Origin: a bacterium
GTDB taxonomy: Bacteria; SZUA-79; Acidulodesulfobacterales; Acidulodesulfobacteraceae
NCBI GenBank assembly: GCA_021831025.1
Contig: JAKBNN010000064.1
Span: forward strand, 1-44,947
DNA length: 44,947 nt
Direction of reading: 5' to 3'
Position 1 is the first letter of the stretch, and every line of letters begins with the position of its first letter. Positions 1 to 9,881 of the stretch are shown piece by piece. The notes beneath the pieces are model-generated. The model saw only the letters and a list, made by a program, of their open reading frames with translations. It did no database searches and was not told the origin of the DNA. Position numbers and translations under genes: made by a program.

Positions 1-46
1 CCGCTTCATTCTCGACAAGTATTGACAAAATATGGGTTTTATCCAT
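1..46 (-). CDS. ilvN: Acetolactate synthase small (regulatory) subunit, 5' end only
   Basis: Only the first 15 codons are inside the window; the gene runs off the left edge. The translation MDKTHILSILVENEA is the typical opening of the ACT domain of IlvN, the valine-sensing subunit that stabilises and feedback-regulates acetolactate synthase. A purine-rich ribosome site (AAAGGAT) lies about 9 nt before the ATG at 46-44. It follows ilvB by 44 bp on the same strand, the usual ilvB-ilvN arrangement. The identification rests on a short peptide plus context, but both agree. Nothing can be said about the rest of the protein. Confidence 0.85.
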   Translation of the reverse strand, partial: MDKTHILSILVENEA

Positions 47-90
47 AATTATTTTATCCTTTATTTATTCTTATCAAAACAATTTTTATT

Positions 91-1809
91 TTAAACTAAT
101 AACATGCCCGTAATCGGGGCTCCCGGAGCAACAATGGGATAAACGTTTTCTTCCGGGGCAACGACAAAATCCATTATAACAGGTTTTTTTATGGATAACG
201 CCTTTTTAAGAACATCTTCCACCTCATTTGGCTTGGTTGCTCTTAAACCCACGGCGCCATAAGCCTCGGCAAGCTTAACAAAATCCGGATTGACATTCAT
301 TTCGGAAAAAGAATATCTTTTTTTATAGAATAATTCCTGCCACTGCCTTATCATACCCAAAAAGTTATTATTGACTATAGCAATCTTAACGGGTAAATTA
401 TATTGAACGGCGGTGGCCAGCTCCTGAATATTCATTTGAATACTGCCGTCCCCCGCAATATCGAAAACTACCTTGTCGGGACATGCTATCTGTGCGCCTA
501 TGGCGGCGGGAAATCCATAACCCATAGTGCCAAGGCCGCCGGAGGTTAAAAATGTCCTTGGGCTGTTGAATTTATAAAATTGCGCCGTCCACATTTGATT
601 TTGACCGACCTCGGTCGAAATGATAGCCGAACCCCCTGTAAGTTCGTATATTTTTTCGATGACGTACTGGGGCTTAATTACATCGTTCATTTTATACGAA
701 AGCGGATGCTCATACTTCCATATATTAATCTCTTCAAGCCATTTAAGCCTGTCGTATTGGGTGGAAGAAATTTCTTTAGATTTCGCGCTTAACATTTCCA
801 AAAGACTATTTAATACGGACTTGACATCCCCTACGACGGGAATCTCAATTTTTACATTTTTGCCGATAGACGAAGGGTCGATATCGATATGGGCAAACTT
901 TGCGTTTCTGCCGAACTCTTCAACCTTGCCCGTAACTCTGTCGTCAAATCTTGCGCCTATCGCGATAATAAAATCTGCGTTGGATATTGCCATATTTGCC
1001 GCATAAGTGCCGTGCATTCCAAGCATTCCAAAAAATAGCGAATGTTCGGACGGAAACCCGCCGAGCCCCATTAATGTCGAGGTAACCGGCAAATCAAGGA
1101 GTTCCGCTAATTCTTTAAGTTCCGCCGAGGCATTGGAACTAATAACGCCTCCGCCCACATAAAGCAAGGGTTTTTTCGCATTCAAAAGCTCTTTGACAAC
1201 CTTGGAAAGCTGCACATGATGTCCAAAATATGTAGGGTTATAACCTCTGAGTTCTACGGCTTCCGGATAATCGAATTCATATACGCTTGAAGTAATATCT
1301 TTAGGAATATCGATTAATACAGGGCCCTGTCTTCCCGTGGAAGCTATATAAAAAGCCTCTTTAATAGTTCTTGCAAGATCTTTTATGTCTTTCACAAGAT
1401 AGTTATGTTTTGTGCACGGTCTCGTTATACCGACGGTATCGGCCTCCTGAAAAGCATCGTTTCCTATCAAATTAGTCGGAACCTGCCCTGTCAATATAAC
1501 AATCGGCACAGAATCCATATAAGCCGTTGCAATGCCGGTTACTGTATTTGTGGCGCCTGGACCAGATGTTACAAGAACAACCCCCACCTTGCCCGACGCC
1601 CTGGCATAGCCGTCCGCCGCATGAGCTGCGCCCTGTTCATGTCTAACAAGGACATGCTTTATTTTATCTTTATAATTAAAAAGCTCATCATATATATTTA
1701 ATACCGCTCCGCCGGGATAACCGAATATGGTATCCACCCCTTCCCTGATTAAACTCTCGAGAATTATTTTTGAACCTGTCATTATCTCTTTTCCGTTACC
1801 CTGCTTCAC
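91..1809 (-). CDS. ilvB: Acetolactate synthase large (catalytic) subunit
   Basis: The 572-residue protein is a full-length thiamine-diphosphate enzyme. It condenses two pyruvates to acetolactate, or pyruvate and 2-oxobutyrate to acetohydroxybutyrate, in valine, leucine and isoleucine synthesis. The catalytic glutamate lies in [12 protein letters not shown] near residue 56. The ThDP/Mg motif starts at GDGSIQMN near residue 456 and ends in the [12 protein letters not shown] stretch. The start is a GTG overlapping the ilvD stop codon by 4 bp (GTGA). I prefer it to the ATG ten codons later because GAGGAG sits 7 nt upstream. The overlap suggests translational coupling with ilvD, and ilvN follows 44 bp downstream. 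Confidence 0.95.
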   Translation of the reverse strand: MKQGNGKEIMTGSKIILESLIREGVDTIFGYPGGAVLNIYDELFNYKDKIKHVLVRHEQGAAHAADGYARASGKVGVVLVTSGPGATNTVTGIATAYMDSVPIVILTGQVPTNLIGNDAFQEADTVGITRPCTKHNYLVKDIKDLARTIKEAFYIASTGRQGPVLIDIPKDITSSVYEFDYPEAVELRGYNPTYFGHHVQLSKVVKELLNAKKPLLYVGGGVISSNASAELKELAELLDLPVTSTLMGLGGFPSEHSLFFGMLGMHGTYAANMAISNADFIIAIGARFDDRVTGKVEEFGRNAKFAHIDIDPSSIGKNVKIEIPVVGDVKSVLNSLLEMLSAKSKEISSTQYDRLKWLEEINIWKYEHPLSYKMNDVIKPQYVIEKIYELTGGSAIISTEVGQNQMWTAQFYKFNSPRTFLTSGGLGTMGYGFPAAIGAQIACPDKVVFDIAGDGSIQMNIQELATAVQYNLPVKIAIVNNNFLGMIRQWQELFYKKRYSFSEMNVNPDFVKLAEAYGAVGLRATKPNEVEDVLKKALSIKKPVIMDFVVAPEENVYPIVAPGAPITGMLLV

Positions 1810-3476
1810 TTTCTTACTCCTCTATTTACAATTGCTCCCTCATCTGCCGAAGAAACCATATCGGCATATCTCGATAAATAGCCGTAATCTATTTTTTTAC
1901 CCCTTGCATGTAATTTTGATTTTCTAATGTTCAATTCTTCGGCGGATAAAAGAACATTAAGTTTCCTCTTTGGTATGTCTATTACAATCTTATCCCCGTT
2001 ATTTATCAAAGCAATGGGTCCGCCCTCCTGCGCCTCCGGGGATATATGTCCGATACACGGACCACGCGTCCCGCCCGAAAAACGGCCGTCCGTGATTAGC
2101 GCCACTTTATCGCCAAGACCCATGCCGACAATCTGGGATGTCGGGGCAAGCATTTCTCTCATTCCCGGACCGCCTTTCGGTCCTTCATATCTTATGACGA
2201 CAACATCTCCCTCTTTAATCTTACCTTTTGAAATACTCTCCATAGCCTCTTCTTCGCTGTCAAAAACAACAGCGCTACCTGTAAATTGCATTATATCGGG
2301 ATTAACGCCGCTTGCTTTAATTATTGCTCCATTTGGGGCTAAATTGCCGAAAAGAACGGCGATACCGCCTTCCTTTCTATATGGATTATCAATTTTTCTA
2401 ATTACTTCGTTATTTACATAATTAACGCCGGATATTATCTGCCCTATATTGCCGCCGCTAACGGTTGCCTCATTATTATTGACGATAGTTCTTAACTCGT
2501 AGAGCAGCGCAGGTATTCCGCCGGCAAAATCTAAGTCTTCGAGGAAATATTCCCCCGCAGGCCTTAAACTTGTGAGCTGAGGTGTTTTTTTTGAAATTTC
2601 ATCAAAAAGCCTTAAATCTAATTTTATTCCGGCCTCATTTGCTATAGCCAATAAATGTAAAACTGAGTTAGATGAACCGCCTAATGCCATATCGACCATG
2701 ACGGCATTTTTTAAAGCATCTAATGTTACTATGTTTCTAGGAAGTACATTTTCTTTTACTAAGTCAACCGCCCTGGCGCCGCTTTCGAAGGCAATTCGTT
2801 TTTTTACCGCCGAACCGGCAAGCGCCGTCCCCGTGCCGGGCAAAGACATACCCATAACCTCCGTTAAGCAGGCCATAGTATTAGCCGTATATAACCCCTG
2901 ACACGACCCTTGACCCGGGCAAGCGCACATTTCCAGATCGGAAAGCTCCTGTTCCGTTATCTCGTTTACCCTGTATTTAGCCACCGCCTCAAATGTATCC
3001 CTGACAAATGAAAGCCGCTTTCCGTGATAGTGACCGGAAAGCATAGGCCCCGCAGTAACAATTATAGATGGAATATTTAAACGCAAAGAAGCCATAAGCA
3101 TTCCGGGGGTAATTTTGTCGCAATTCGTTAAAAGAACAAGACCGTCAAGGCAATGCGCCTCTGCAATCGTTTCTATCATATCGGCAATAAGTTCGCGGGA
3201 CGGGAGCGAATAGTGCATCCCAAAATGTCCCATGGCGATACCGTCGCAAATTCCCGGAATACCAAAAACAAACGGGTGCCCGCCGTTGCTATATATGCCG
3301 TTTTCGACAGCCCTTTCGAGATCCCTTATGCCTACATGCCCCGGAATCAAATCGGTAAAACTTGAAGCTATGCCGATAAACGGCTTCTTCATCTCTTTTT
3401 TTGTCATGCCGGTTGCGTAAAGTAAAGCCCTGTGAGGAGTTCTATCAACGCCTTCTTTAATATTTTTACTTTTCAT
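1806..3476 (-). CDS. ilvD: Dihydroxy-acid dehydratase
   Basis: IlvD dehydrates 2,3-dihydroxy-isovalerate and 2,3-dihydroxy-3-methylvalerate to the 2-oxo acids of the branched-chain amino acid pathway, using an iron-sulfur cluster. At 556 residues it has normal family length. Cluster-associated cysteines are visible in TNCDKITPG (about residue 122) and CPGQGSCQG (about 189-195). The C-terminal [15 protein letters not shown] signature is intact. It precedes ilvB with a 4-bp overlap, giving the order ilvD-ilvB-ilvN. No clear ribosome site precedes the ATG at 3476. A YdcH-like small gene lies 63 bp upstream on the same strand, so the ilv genes may be read from further up. Confidence 0.96.
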   Translation of the reverse strand: MKSKNIKEGVDRTPHRALLYATGMTKKEMKKPFIGIASSFTDLIPGHVGIRDLERAVENGIYSNGGHPFVFGIPGICDGIAMGHFGMHYSLPSRELIADMIETIAEAHCLDGLVLLTNCDKITPGMLMASLRLNIPSIIVTAGPMLSGHYHGKRLSFVRDTFEAVAKYRVNEITEQELSDLEMCACPGQGSCQGLYTANTMACLTEVMGMSLPGTGTALAGSAVKKRIAFESGARAVDLVKENVLPRNIVTLDALKNAVMVDMALGGSSNSVLHLLAIANEAGIKLDLRLFDEISKKTPQLTSLRPAGEYFLEDLDFAGGIPALLYELRTIVNNNEATVSGGNIGQIISGVNYVNNEVIRKIDNPYRKEGGIAVLFGNLAPNGAIIKASGVNPDIMQFTGSAVVFDSEEEAMESISKGKIKEGDVVVIRYEGPKGGPGMREMLAPTSQIVGMGLGDKVALITDGRFSGGTRGPCIGHISPEAQEGGPIALINNGDKIVIDIPKRKLNVLLSAEELNIRKSKLHARGKKIDYGYLSRYADMVSSADEGAIVNRGVRK

Positions 3477-3539
3477 AAAATGCCGTTATATTTAATGTTA
3501 AATTAATAAATCTTGATATAATATATTTTAAATAATAAA

Positions 3540-3776
3540 TTACTTAACCGCAATCTTTTCCCTGATGATTTTTTTCATAATATCGTTACCGTAAAGTTTT
3601 TTTAATTTAAGCTCCTTAATGGCTTTTTGCTCTTCGGGAGTTAAAAACGGCTTAGTGCTGTATTTATTTAATAACTTATCGATTTCGATATGCTCATTAT
3701 ATATCTTTTTAAAATTTTCATCCGATGATAGAAGGGATTCTGCTACTATTCTTTCGGTTTCATCTAAAAATTGCAT
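3540..3776 (-). CDS. Small YdcH/DUF465-like protein
   Basis: A 78-residue, highly charged, probably helical protein. The pattern of a helix ending in YNEHIEIDKLLNK, then LTPEEQKAIKELKLKKLYGNDI, matches my knowledge of the DUF465 (YdcH) family, whose members are short helical hairpins of unknown function. A very strong ribosome site (AAGGAGGT) lies directly upstream of the ATG at 3776, so this is a real gene. There is no signal peptide or membrane segment. It lies between tsaB and ilvD on the same strand. The family call is fairly confident; no biochemical role can be assigned. Confidence 0.75.
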   Translation of the reverse strand: MQFLDETERIVAESLLSSDENFKKIYNEHIEIDKLLNKYSTKPFLTPEEQKAIKELKLKKLYGNDIMKKIIREKIAVK

Positions 3777-3848
3777 AAAAAAAACCTCCTTATAAAGGCA
3801 ATATTAATATCGTTAAACTTACAAATTTATAATTGTTATAAATGCCTG

Positions 3849-4538
3849 CTAAAACGGCCCCTCGCTATAAACATAATATGGAGAAAGCCCTTCGGCATAT
3901 TTTAAGTCGTTTTTTATTCCGCTTTCCAACGCATGCTTAGCCGCATAATACGGTATTTTTATTAAATCAAAAGGATTCAGTGAACCAATTTCCTTAAGTT
4001 CACTTTTAACTCTTTTATACCTGTCTTTTTGGTTATATCCGTAAACTAAGATTGGCGCGCTGCCAAGTCCGCTTATAAACGACTTAAGTTCTTCTAAATT
4101 AAACTGCCCAATCTTAAGATATGGGGTAAAATTTCCATTTTTTAACATAAAAGCAGATGCATAGTATCTATTTTTTATTGCATCTTTTACGGCTACGATA
4201 TATTTAGAACCTAAATTATTTTTAAAAAAGGGGTAAGCGCAGACAAATAAACTTCCAAGCCCGATTATATTTAAGCCGAGGGTGTAGGAAAGCGTTTTGG
4301 CTATCGTAAGAGAAACCCTCACTCCCGTAAAAGAACCGGGGCCTAACGATACTACTATTCCGTTTAAGTCATTTAATTTTATGCAGGTTTTCGATAACAT
4401 TGCGTCTATTTGCTTAAAAATTAATACGGAATGGTTTTCATGAAATCCGGAAATTGTTTCGGCAATCACATTAAAATTATCGCCCATTATTAATATATTT
4501 GAGTACCCGCTCGAACTATCGATAGACAGGATAGGCAT
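3849..4538 (-). CDS. tsaB: tRNA threonylcarbamoyladenosine biosynthesis protein TsaB
   Basis: TsaB is the non-catalytic partner of TsaD in the complex that puts the threonylcarbamoyl group on A37 of ANN-decoding tRNAs. The 229-residue protein opens with the ASKHA phosphate-loop pattern ILSIDSSSGYSNI. It carries HENHS near residue 33 and the family signature VSLGPGSFTGVRVSLTIAK near residues 63-81. The length is normal for TsaB and too short for TsaD. It starts 3 bp after the rseP stop, so the two are almost certainly cotranscribed; rseP-tsaB adjacency is also seen in delta-type genomes. The C-terminal half is poorly conserved, as is usual. Confidence 0.9.
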   Translation of the reverse strand: MPILSIDSSSGYSNILIMGDNFNVIAETISGFHENHSVLIFKQIDAMLSKTCIKLNDLNGIVVSLGPGSFTGVRVSLTIAKTLSYTLGLNIIGLGSLFVCAYPFFKNNLGSKYIVAVKDAIKNRYYASAFMLKNGNFTPYLKIGQFNLEELKSFISGLGSAPILVYGYNQKDRYKRVKSELKEIGSLNPFDLIKIPYYAAKHALESGIKNDLKYAEGLSPYYVYSEGPF

Positions 4539-4541
4539 AGT

Positions 4542-5624
4542 TTAAGTCTTTATAGTTCTAATAATGTCATTATAAGAAACAAATAATAACAGTAAAATTA
4601 ACAGCGCAAAACCGACTTTAGCGGCTGTTTCCTGAAACTTAACGCTTAAAGGCTTTCTCTTAATCATCTCGATAATAGAGAATAACAAATGTCCCCCATC
4701 GAGAGCAGGGATTGGAAATAGATTTATAAGCCCTATATTCACGCTAATAAACGCTATAAAATAAAAAAAATCCGAAACCCCCATGCTCGCAGCTCTTCCC
4801 GAAAGTTGAGCTATCATTATCGGCCCTCCTAAATCGCTTGCAGGAAGTTTACCTGCAATAAGGTAAAAAAGGCTAATCATGGTTATATAAATTATAAACC
4901 AAATTTCTTTAAGCGATGAATAAAAAGAATTAAATATATTGCTGTATTTATAATAAACGGCATTTTGCGATGGGTAAATGCCTATAATATATCTTTTTAT
5001 TTTTTGTCCGAAAACATTTAGTCCTGCGGCAACCACGGGCTTTAATTTGACAAAATAACTTTTCTTCCCCTCTTTAATGGCAAGCGTTATCGTAGTTTTA
5101 CCATATTTTTGAATATATTTTGACAAAGACTGCCACGATTTTATCTTTGTTCCGTTAATCCCTGTTATAACATCGCCTTTTTTAAGCCCCGCTTTTGCGG
5201 CGGGATGCCCTTTAATTACGCCGCCTATTACGGATTTTAAAACAGGCCTGCCTGCCATAAATATAATCGTAAAAATTATTAAAGCTAAAATGAAATTAAA
5301 AAAGGGACCGCAAAAGATAATAAGAAACTTTTTATACGGCGGCAAATTGCTATAAGAACGCTTTTGATCTTCGGGCGGTAATTCTTCGGAAGGGTCTTCG
5401 CCGAGAAGTTTAACATACCCCCCGAGCGGAAGGGCCGAAACGACATATTCCGTTTCCCCCGCTTTTTTGCCAAATATTTTTGGACCAAAACCCAGAGAAA
5501 ACTTCTCTACCTTTACCCCTAATTTTTTTGCGACGATAAAATGCCCAAATTCATGGATTAAAACAATAATGCTTATAACAATGAGAAATGCAACTACATC
5601 ATAGAAAATTCCGTTAATTATCAT
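4542..5624 (-). CDS. rseP: Site-2 intramembrane zinc metalloprotease RseP
   Basis: RseP cleaves membrane-embedded substrates such as anti-sigma factors and signal-peptide remnants. The 360-residue protein has the zinc-binding HEFGH motif (residues 24-28) in the first membrane segment. A periplasmic PDZ domain follows at about residues 135-200 (PAAKAGLKKGDVITGING). The second metal-ligand region NLFPIPALDGGH is in the C-terminal membrane part. Length and domain order are normal for a protein with a single PDZ domain, shorter than the two-PDZ enterobacterial form. dxr, a frequent neighbour, is not beside it; 176 bp of intergenic DNA with a plausible promoter lie upstream. No clear ribosome site is seen before the ATG. 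Confidence 0.95.
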   Translation of the reverse strand: MIINGIFYDVVAFLIVISIIVLIHEFGHFIVAKKLGVKVEKFSLGFGPKIFGKKAGETEYVVSALPLGGYVKLLGEDPSEELPPEDQKRSYSNLPPYKKFLIIFCGPFFNFILALIIFTIIFMAGRPVLKSVIGGVIKGHPAAKAGLKKGDVITGINGTKIKSWQSLSKYIQKYGKTTITLAIKEGKKSYFVKLKPVVAAGLNVFGQKIKRYIIGIYPSQNAVYYKYSNIFNSFYSSLKEIWFIIYITMISLFYLIAGKLPASDLGGPIMIAQLSGRAASMGVSDFFYFIAFISVNIGLINLFPIPALDGGHLLFSIIEMIKRKPLSVKFQETAAKVGFALLILLLLFVSYNDIIRTIKT

Positions 5625-5730
5625 ATATTTATTTTATTTTAAATTTACTTATAATTCTCCCGATTCCGGCATCTTAAAATCGTCTGGGGGGCAGATTTGA
5701 AATATGTCTCATAATCATAATATAGATATT

Positions 5731-5759
5731 ATTATATTGTTTTTTGCCGTAAAGTGCAA
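5731..5759 (-). promoter_or_regulatory. Candidate sigma-70-type promoter for rseP-tsaB
   Basis: On the minus strand TTGCAC (5759-5754) and a perfect TATAAT (5736-5731) are separated by exactly 17 bp, in the intergenic region upstream of rseP. Transcription would start about 100 nt before the rseP ATG. The -10 box and spacing are good; the -35 box matches the consensus at only three positions. This is inferred from sequence alone. Confidence 0.5.
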
Positions 5760-5800
5760 TTATTTTTTAAATTTAAACACCTTTTATACCGGTTTTTGCT

Positions 5801-8230
5801 TTAACCCCTTAAGATTATTCCGAACAGGCTGCCCAGCTCTTTTAATAAGTTATCCCTTAATGAGTTTACTTCTTCCATAGTTAAAGTTCTATCACCCGCT
5901 ATAGCGTCATATCTTATAAGAAAGGATACTTTGCCTTCTTCTATTTGCTTGCCCGTGTAAATATCCGCCAGCCTTACATTTCTGATTAATTCCGAAAAGC
6001 CCTTTATATACTTTTCAATACTCCCGTATTCTATATTTGAATCCGCAATAATCGAAATATCTTGCTCTATTGCCGGATATTTGGGCGGTATAACGAATGC
6101 CTTTTTTAATGAAATAAATTCTTTAAGGGAGTCCAAATCGATATCAAAGACAAATGTCTTATATTCTATCCCGAACTCTTCCAATATATTCCTCTTTATT
6201 TCACCAAAAATACCTATCCTCTTTTTACCTGTTAAAACTTCCAAAGAAGTATCAATATCAAATATGGGGTTATCCTCTATTTTAGAATAAACAATTTTTT
6301 TAAGACCTAATTCTTTAAGTAAAAATTCTATTATGCCTTTGCCGCCGTAAAATTCCGTTTCTTGTTTGTCAAGTTTTATCCCGCCGTATAACAGTCCGCA
6401 CAAGACATTTTGTTCCAAAACCGGGTAATTATCCGAAGGTTCGTTTACATAAGTCTTGCCAATCTCGAATATCTTTATGTTTTTATATTTTTTTGAATTT
6501 TGAGATAAAACCCTCAGGATATCAGGGACTAAACTTGTTCTAAAATATGTATAGTCCGCCGAAATCGGGTTTTTTAGTTCCAAAATTTTATCCTTTTTAC
6601 TACCCGATATTCTAAGCTCAAGCTCTCCGACTAACGATGGGTTTATTACTTCGATAAAACCGTTATATCTTAATAAATCTCTAAGCATCGTAGATGTTTC
6701 ATGATTTATGTTTTTGGGGGGCGGATTTAAAATGCCGTATGGAGTTGAGGATTTAATATTTTCATAGCCGTATATCCTGAGGACATCCTCGTAAATATTA
6801 ACTTTATCCGATATATCGTTTCTAAAATACGGAGGGACGGCTTCAAATATATCTCCGTTTTCGTTAATTTTAGACTTTACCGCGTTAACATCATATCCAA
6901 GCCTCGATAGAATATTTAATACTTTGCCGTTTTCAATTACCTCGCCCGAAAATTCAAATAAATCCTTGAACTTTATCGAATAACTTTGCGGCTTTTCCAC
7001 TTCTTTAATATCATAAGCATAATATTCAACCTTTGCATCGGGGATATACTTTTTCACTAAATATATAAACCTCTTAATTCCTAAAACGGAAACTAACGGG
7101 TGCAACCCCTTTTCAAACCTTGTCGATGCGTCGGTTCTCAGGGAAAGTATCCTTGAAGTCCGCCTAATGCTCGACATATCGAAATTTGCCGATTCAACGA
7201 CGATAGAATTAGAATTTTCGTCTATTTCGCTATTTAAAGCCCCCATGATTCCCGCAAGGGCTATTATTTTTTGCCCGCATTCTACGACAATATCCCCGTT
7301 CATTAATTTTCTTTCCTTACCGTCTATAGTAAAAACAGACTCCCCGTCACTTGCCGATCTAATATTTATTTGCTTTTCGCCCAGCTTTTTTTCGTCGAAG
7401 GCGTGAAGCGGCTGGGATGTCTCAAGCATAACGATATTTGTTAAATCCACGACATTGTTAATTGGTCTAACTCCGCTTTTTATTAGTTTGTTTTTAATGC
7501 CTGCGCCCGATTCTTTTATCTTTATATTGCTAATTTTAACCGCAATATAAGCAGGAATCAAATCCCTGTTTTCTATATTAACGGTTAATTTATCGTTTTG
7601 GGCACCATAGAATTTTCCCGGGATGATTTCTATATCATTATAAATTTCGGGTAAAATAATTTCTTTGTTAATTATGGCGGATAACTCGTACGCAAACCCC
7701 AATACTCCAAATAAATCGGGTCTATTAGGCTCAAGGTCGAATTCTAAAACAGTATCGTCAAGATTAAAGATTTCATACGCCGTTGCGCCGGCTTCTTCGA
7801 AAGGAAATTTTAAGATCGGGGGTATATTTAACTGAAAGCCTAAATCCTTTTCGGAGCAAAATGCCGCCTCCGAAATAACGCCGAAGATTGCTTTATCCCT
7901 TATCTTTAACCCGTGTTCGAAAACAGCCCCCTTTGTTGCAATTAGCGGTTTCTCCCCAACCTTAATATCAAGACCCGCCTTCGTAAAAACCACCTTTTTC
8001 ATTCCGATAATTTCACCGCCGTAAACCCCTGCAATTCCAAACTTATCGTTCGAAGGGTGTTCACTAATAGACCGTATTTCCCCAACGACGATATTCTTGA
8101 AAGATTTTTTCAGAAAATATGGAATTATTTTTTCAACCTCCATAGTTCTACTATTAAAAAGATTTGCAATCTTTTCGCTGTCCATATCTAAATCAATAAA
8201 CTCTTTAAGCCAATTTAAGCTGACCTTCAA
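5801..8230 (-). CDS. pheT: Phenylalanyl-tRNA synthetase beta subunit
   Basis: PheT is the tRNA-binding and editing subunit of the alpha2-beta2 enzyme that charges tRNA-Phe. The 809 residues have the full bacterial layout. An OB-fold EMAP-type domain lies near residues 40-150, the B3/B4 editing region near 210-370, the B5 domain near 400-475, the catalytic-like core after that, and a C-terminal ferredoxin-fold anticodon-binding domain from about 715 (PPKYPAIEQDISII onward). The start is TTG at 8230, supported by AAGGAGGA 10 nt upstream and by the canonical opening MKVSLNWLKEF. Unusually, pheS is not adjacent: pheT follows dprA by 33 bp and lies about 3.7 kb from pheS. Confidence 0.96.
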   Translation of the reverse strand: MKVSLNWLKEFIDLDMDSEKIANLFNSRTMEVEKIIPYFLKKSFKNIVVGEIRSISEHPSNDKFGIAGVYGGEIIGMKKVVFTKAGLDIKVGEKPLIATKGAVFEHGLKIRDKAIFGVISEAAFCSEKDLGFQLNIPPILKFPFEEAGATAYEIFNLDDTVLEFDLEPNRPDLFGVLGFAYELSAIINKEIILPEIYNDIEIIPGKFYGAQNDKLTVNIENRDLIPAYIAVKISNIKIKESGAGIKNKLIKSGVRPINNVVDLTNIVMLETSQPLHAFDEKKLGEKQINIRSASDGESVFTIDGKERKLMNGDIVVECGQKIIALAGIMGALNSEIDENSNSIVVESANFDMSSIRRTSRILSLRTDASTRFEKGLHPLVSVLGIKRFIYLVKKYIPDAKVEYYAYDIKEVEKPQSYSIKFKDLFEFSGEVIENGKVLNILSRLGYDVNAVKSKINENGDIFEAVPPYFRNDISDKVNIYEDVLRIYGYENIKSSTPYGILNPPPKNINHETSTMLRDLLRYNGFIEVINPSLVGELELRISGSKKDKILELKNPISADYTYFRTSLVPDILRVLSQNSKKYKNIKIFEIGKTYVNEPSDNYPVLEQNVLCGLLYGGIKLDKQETEFYGGKGIIEFLLKELGLKKIVYSKIEDNPIFDIDTSLEVLTGKKRIGIFGEIKRNILEEFGIEYKTFVFDIDLDSLKEFISLKKAFVIPPKYPAIEQDISIIADSNIEYGSIEKYIKGFSELIRNVRLADIYTGKQIEEGKVSFLIRYDAIAGDRTLTMEEVNSLRDNLLKELGSLFGIILRG

Positions 8231-8263
8231 CTCTTTTAAATCCTCCTTAAAATAAAAATTAAA

Positions 8264-9253
8264 CTAACCGAATAAGCCGGGTTGCATTAATAACGAACTG
8301 CGGGTATCGGATTTTTCTTCGTAAATGTCATTATATACGATTCTTAATTCATCCATAACTTCTGCCAAATCAAGTATGCCGTTTTTATCTAATTTTAACG
8401 CTACTACCCCGTTTCTTCCCAACAAAGATTTTAAACCGGAGTTATCTTTTGAATTCATAAGTTCTTTAGCGTATTCGGGAACAAAAACCGGCCTTTTTTG
8501 CTTTAAAGAAAAACCGCAAGTTTTCATGGTTCCGCCATTTGCAGGAGACGATATAGCGAATGTCCCGAGGCTTGAACCGCTCTGAAGCCTGTCTCTCGCA
8601 ATTAAATTTTTAGCGCTAATTTTTGAATGCAGGGGAAACTCGGAAACTATTGCTCCGTTGCGCAAAATAATTTCTTGATAAAGATTCCTGTTTTCAGGCG
8701 GATATACGGATTCTAATAATCCTGAGCCGATATACGCAACGGTATAACAGTTGTTTTTTAACGCAGTTTTATGCGCAGCGGCATCTATTCCGGCGGCAAG
8801 ACCGCTTATTATCGAAAACCCGGATGAACAAAGCTGCTCCGTTAAATTTTGAGCCAGATTCAATGAATAATCAGGCGGATTTCTCTGTCCGACAACCGCA
8901 GCCGCAAATTTTAAGTTTTCCTTCAAAACCCCCTTATAATACAAAATTATCGGCTTGTTTCTTATAAAGTTTAAATTATAAGGATAAAACGGCGAGTTAT
9001 ATGTTATAATTTTAATCCCATTTTTTGAAGCATCTTCTATTTCATTGATAGCTTCAAAAAATGCCGTCCTGACAACCCTCGTATTCCTTAAAATTTTTAT
9101 CTGTTCATCCTTCAGTCCTGCCTTTAAGAAATCCGGTTTCCCTGCGTCAAAAATATCGCACGGATTTTTAAATGTTTTCAGTAAAAGAAAGATATGAATA
9201 TTTTTTAATCCTTTAATTTTTTTTAGCGCAAGGGTACATATTAAATCATCCAT
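8264..9253 (-). CDS. dprA: DNA-processing protein DprA (Smf family)
   Basis: DprA binds incoming single-stranded DNA and loads RecA during natural transformation. The 329-residue protein has a helical N-terminal region. The Rossmann-like DprA domain begins near residue 100 (AAAVVGQRNPPDYS) and includes ISGLAAGIDAAAHKTAL and the GTMKTCGFSLKQKRPVFVP stretch. The central motif reads ARDRLQSGSS, the variant found in a subset of DprA-like proteins rather than the RNR-type motif. A winged-helix tail is not obvious. It overlaps the end of comF by 8 bp and is followed 33 bp later by pheT, so comF, dprA and pheT form one transcriptional unit. DNA uptake is inferred from comF and dprA only; no pilus genes are present. 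Confidence 0.88.
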   Translation of the reverse strand: MDDLICTLALKKIKGLKNIHIFLLLKTFKNPCDIFDAGKPDFLKAGLKDEQIKILRNTRVVRTAFFEAINEIEDASKNGIKIITYNSPFYPYNLNFIRNKPIILYYKGVLKENLKFAAAVVGQRNPPDYSLNLAQNLTEQLCSSGFSIISGLAAGIDAAAHKTALKNNCYTVAYIGSGLLESVYPPENRNLYQEIILRNGAIVSEFPLHSKISAKNLIARDRLQSGSSLGTFAISSPANGGTMKTCGFSLKQKRPVFVPEYAKELMNSKDNSGLKSLLGRNGVVALKLDKNGILDLAEVMDELRIVYNDIYEEKSDTRSSLLMQPGLFG

Positions 9254-9836
9254 TAAAATCCCCTTGCAATTTGTCGTAACCTCCGGATGTTTTTCCCAGA
9301 AAAAGACCTGTAACCGAATTAGCTCCCTTTTCCAATAAGGTTTGTTTTATTTGTCTAAATGTTGCTCCCGTGGTAATAATATCGTCAAATAAAATAATAT
9401 TTTTTGATTTTAGTTCACTTTTGTCTTTAATTAAAATAGAGCTTATAGAGCTTTTTTTGTATTTTGTTCCCGTTATATGATTGGGTTTATGCCCTTTAAT
9501 GCAAACTACTTCATCCTTCAAATAACCGATCAAGCCGGCCGAGTTTAAATATGAGCAAACTATGCTGTTCGGATAAATGTCGAGATAAGAACTGCTTGGC
9601 GGCACAGGTAAAATTAAATCGTACGGATAAAAGTAGTAATAAATTATATTGCTCAAAAGTCTTGCAAAAAATGATATTATTTTATAATTCCCTTTTTTGT
9701 ACCGCAGTATTAATTCGGAATATTCATCTAAAGAGGAATGGGTATCTTTTTTATTTCTTGGAATATAATTTCTTATGTAAAAATATTCCCCGTCGCCGCC
9801 TATATTTATACTATTTTTTAAAATTTTGCTTTGCAT
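9246..9836 (-). CDS. comF: ComF-like phosphoribosyltransferase-fold protein
   Basis: The PRPP-binding loop IILFDDIITTGATFRQI lies at residues 147-163, preceded by the LILPVPPSSS region at 74-83 typical of ComF. ComF proteins act with competence and recombination functions in the cytoplasm. This 196-residue version lacks the N-terminal four-cysteine zinc finger seen in most ComF proteins and begins instead with an AT-rich-coded, tyrosine-rich segment. It overlaps dprA by 8 bp. A helicase gene starts only 45 bp away in the opposite direction, so both promoters must share that short gap. No good ribosome site is seen, so the start may be off by a few codons. A purine phosphoribosyltransferase is less likely given the context. 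Confidence 0.78.
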   Translation of the reverse strand: MQSKILKNSINIGGDGEYFYIRNYIPRNKKDTHSSLDEYSELILRYKKGNYKIISFFARLLSNIIYYYFYPYDLILPVPPSSSYLDIYPNSIVCSYLNSAGLIGYLKDEVVCIKGHKPNHITGTKYKKSSISSILIKDKSELKSKNIILFDDIITTGATFRQIKQTLLEKGANSVTGLFLGKTSGGYDKLQGDFNG

Positions 9837-9881
9837 CTTGGGTAAAGGTTATTAAAAATAAAAACGCATACCGATTTTATT

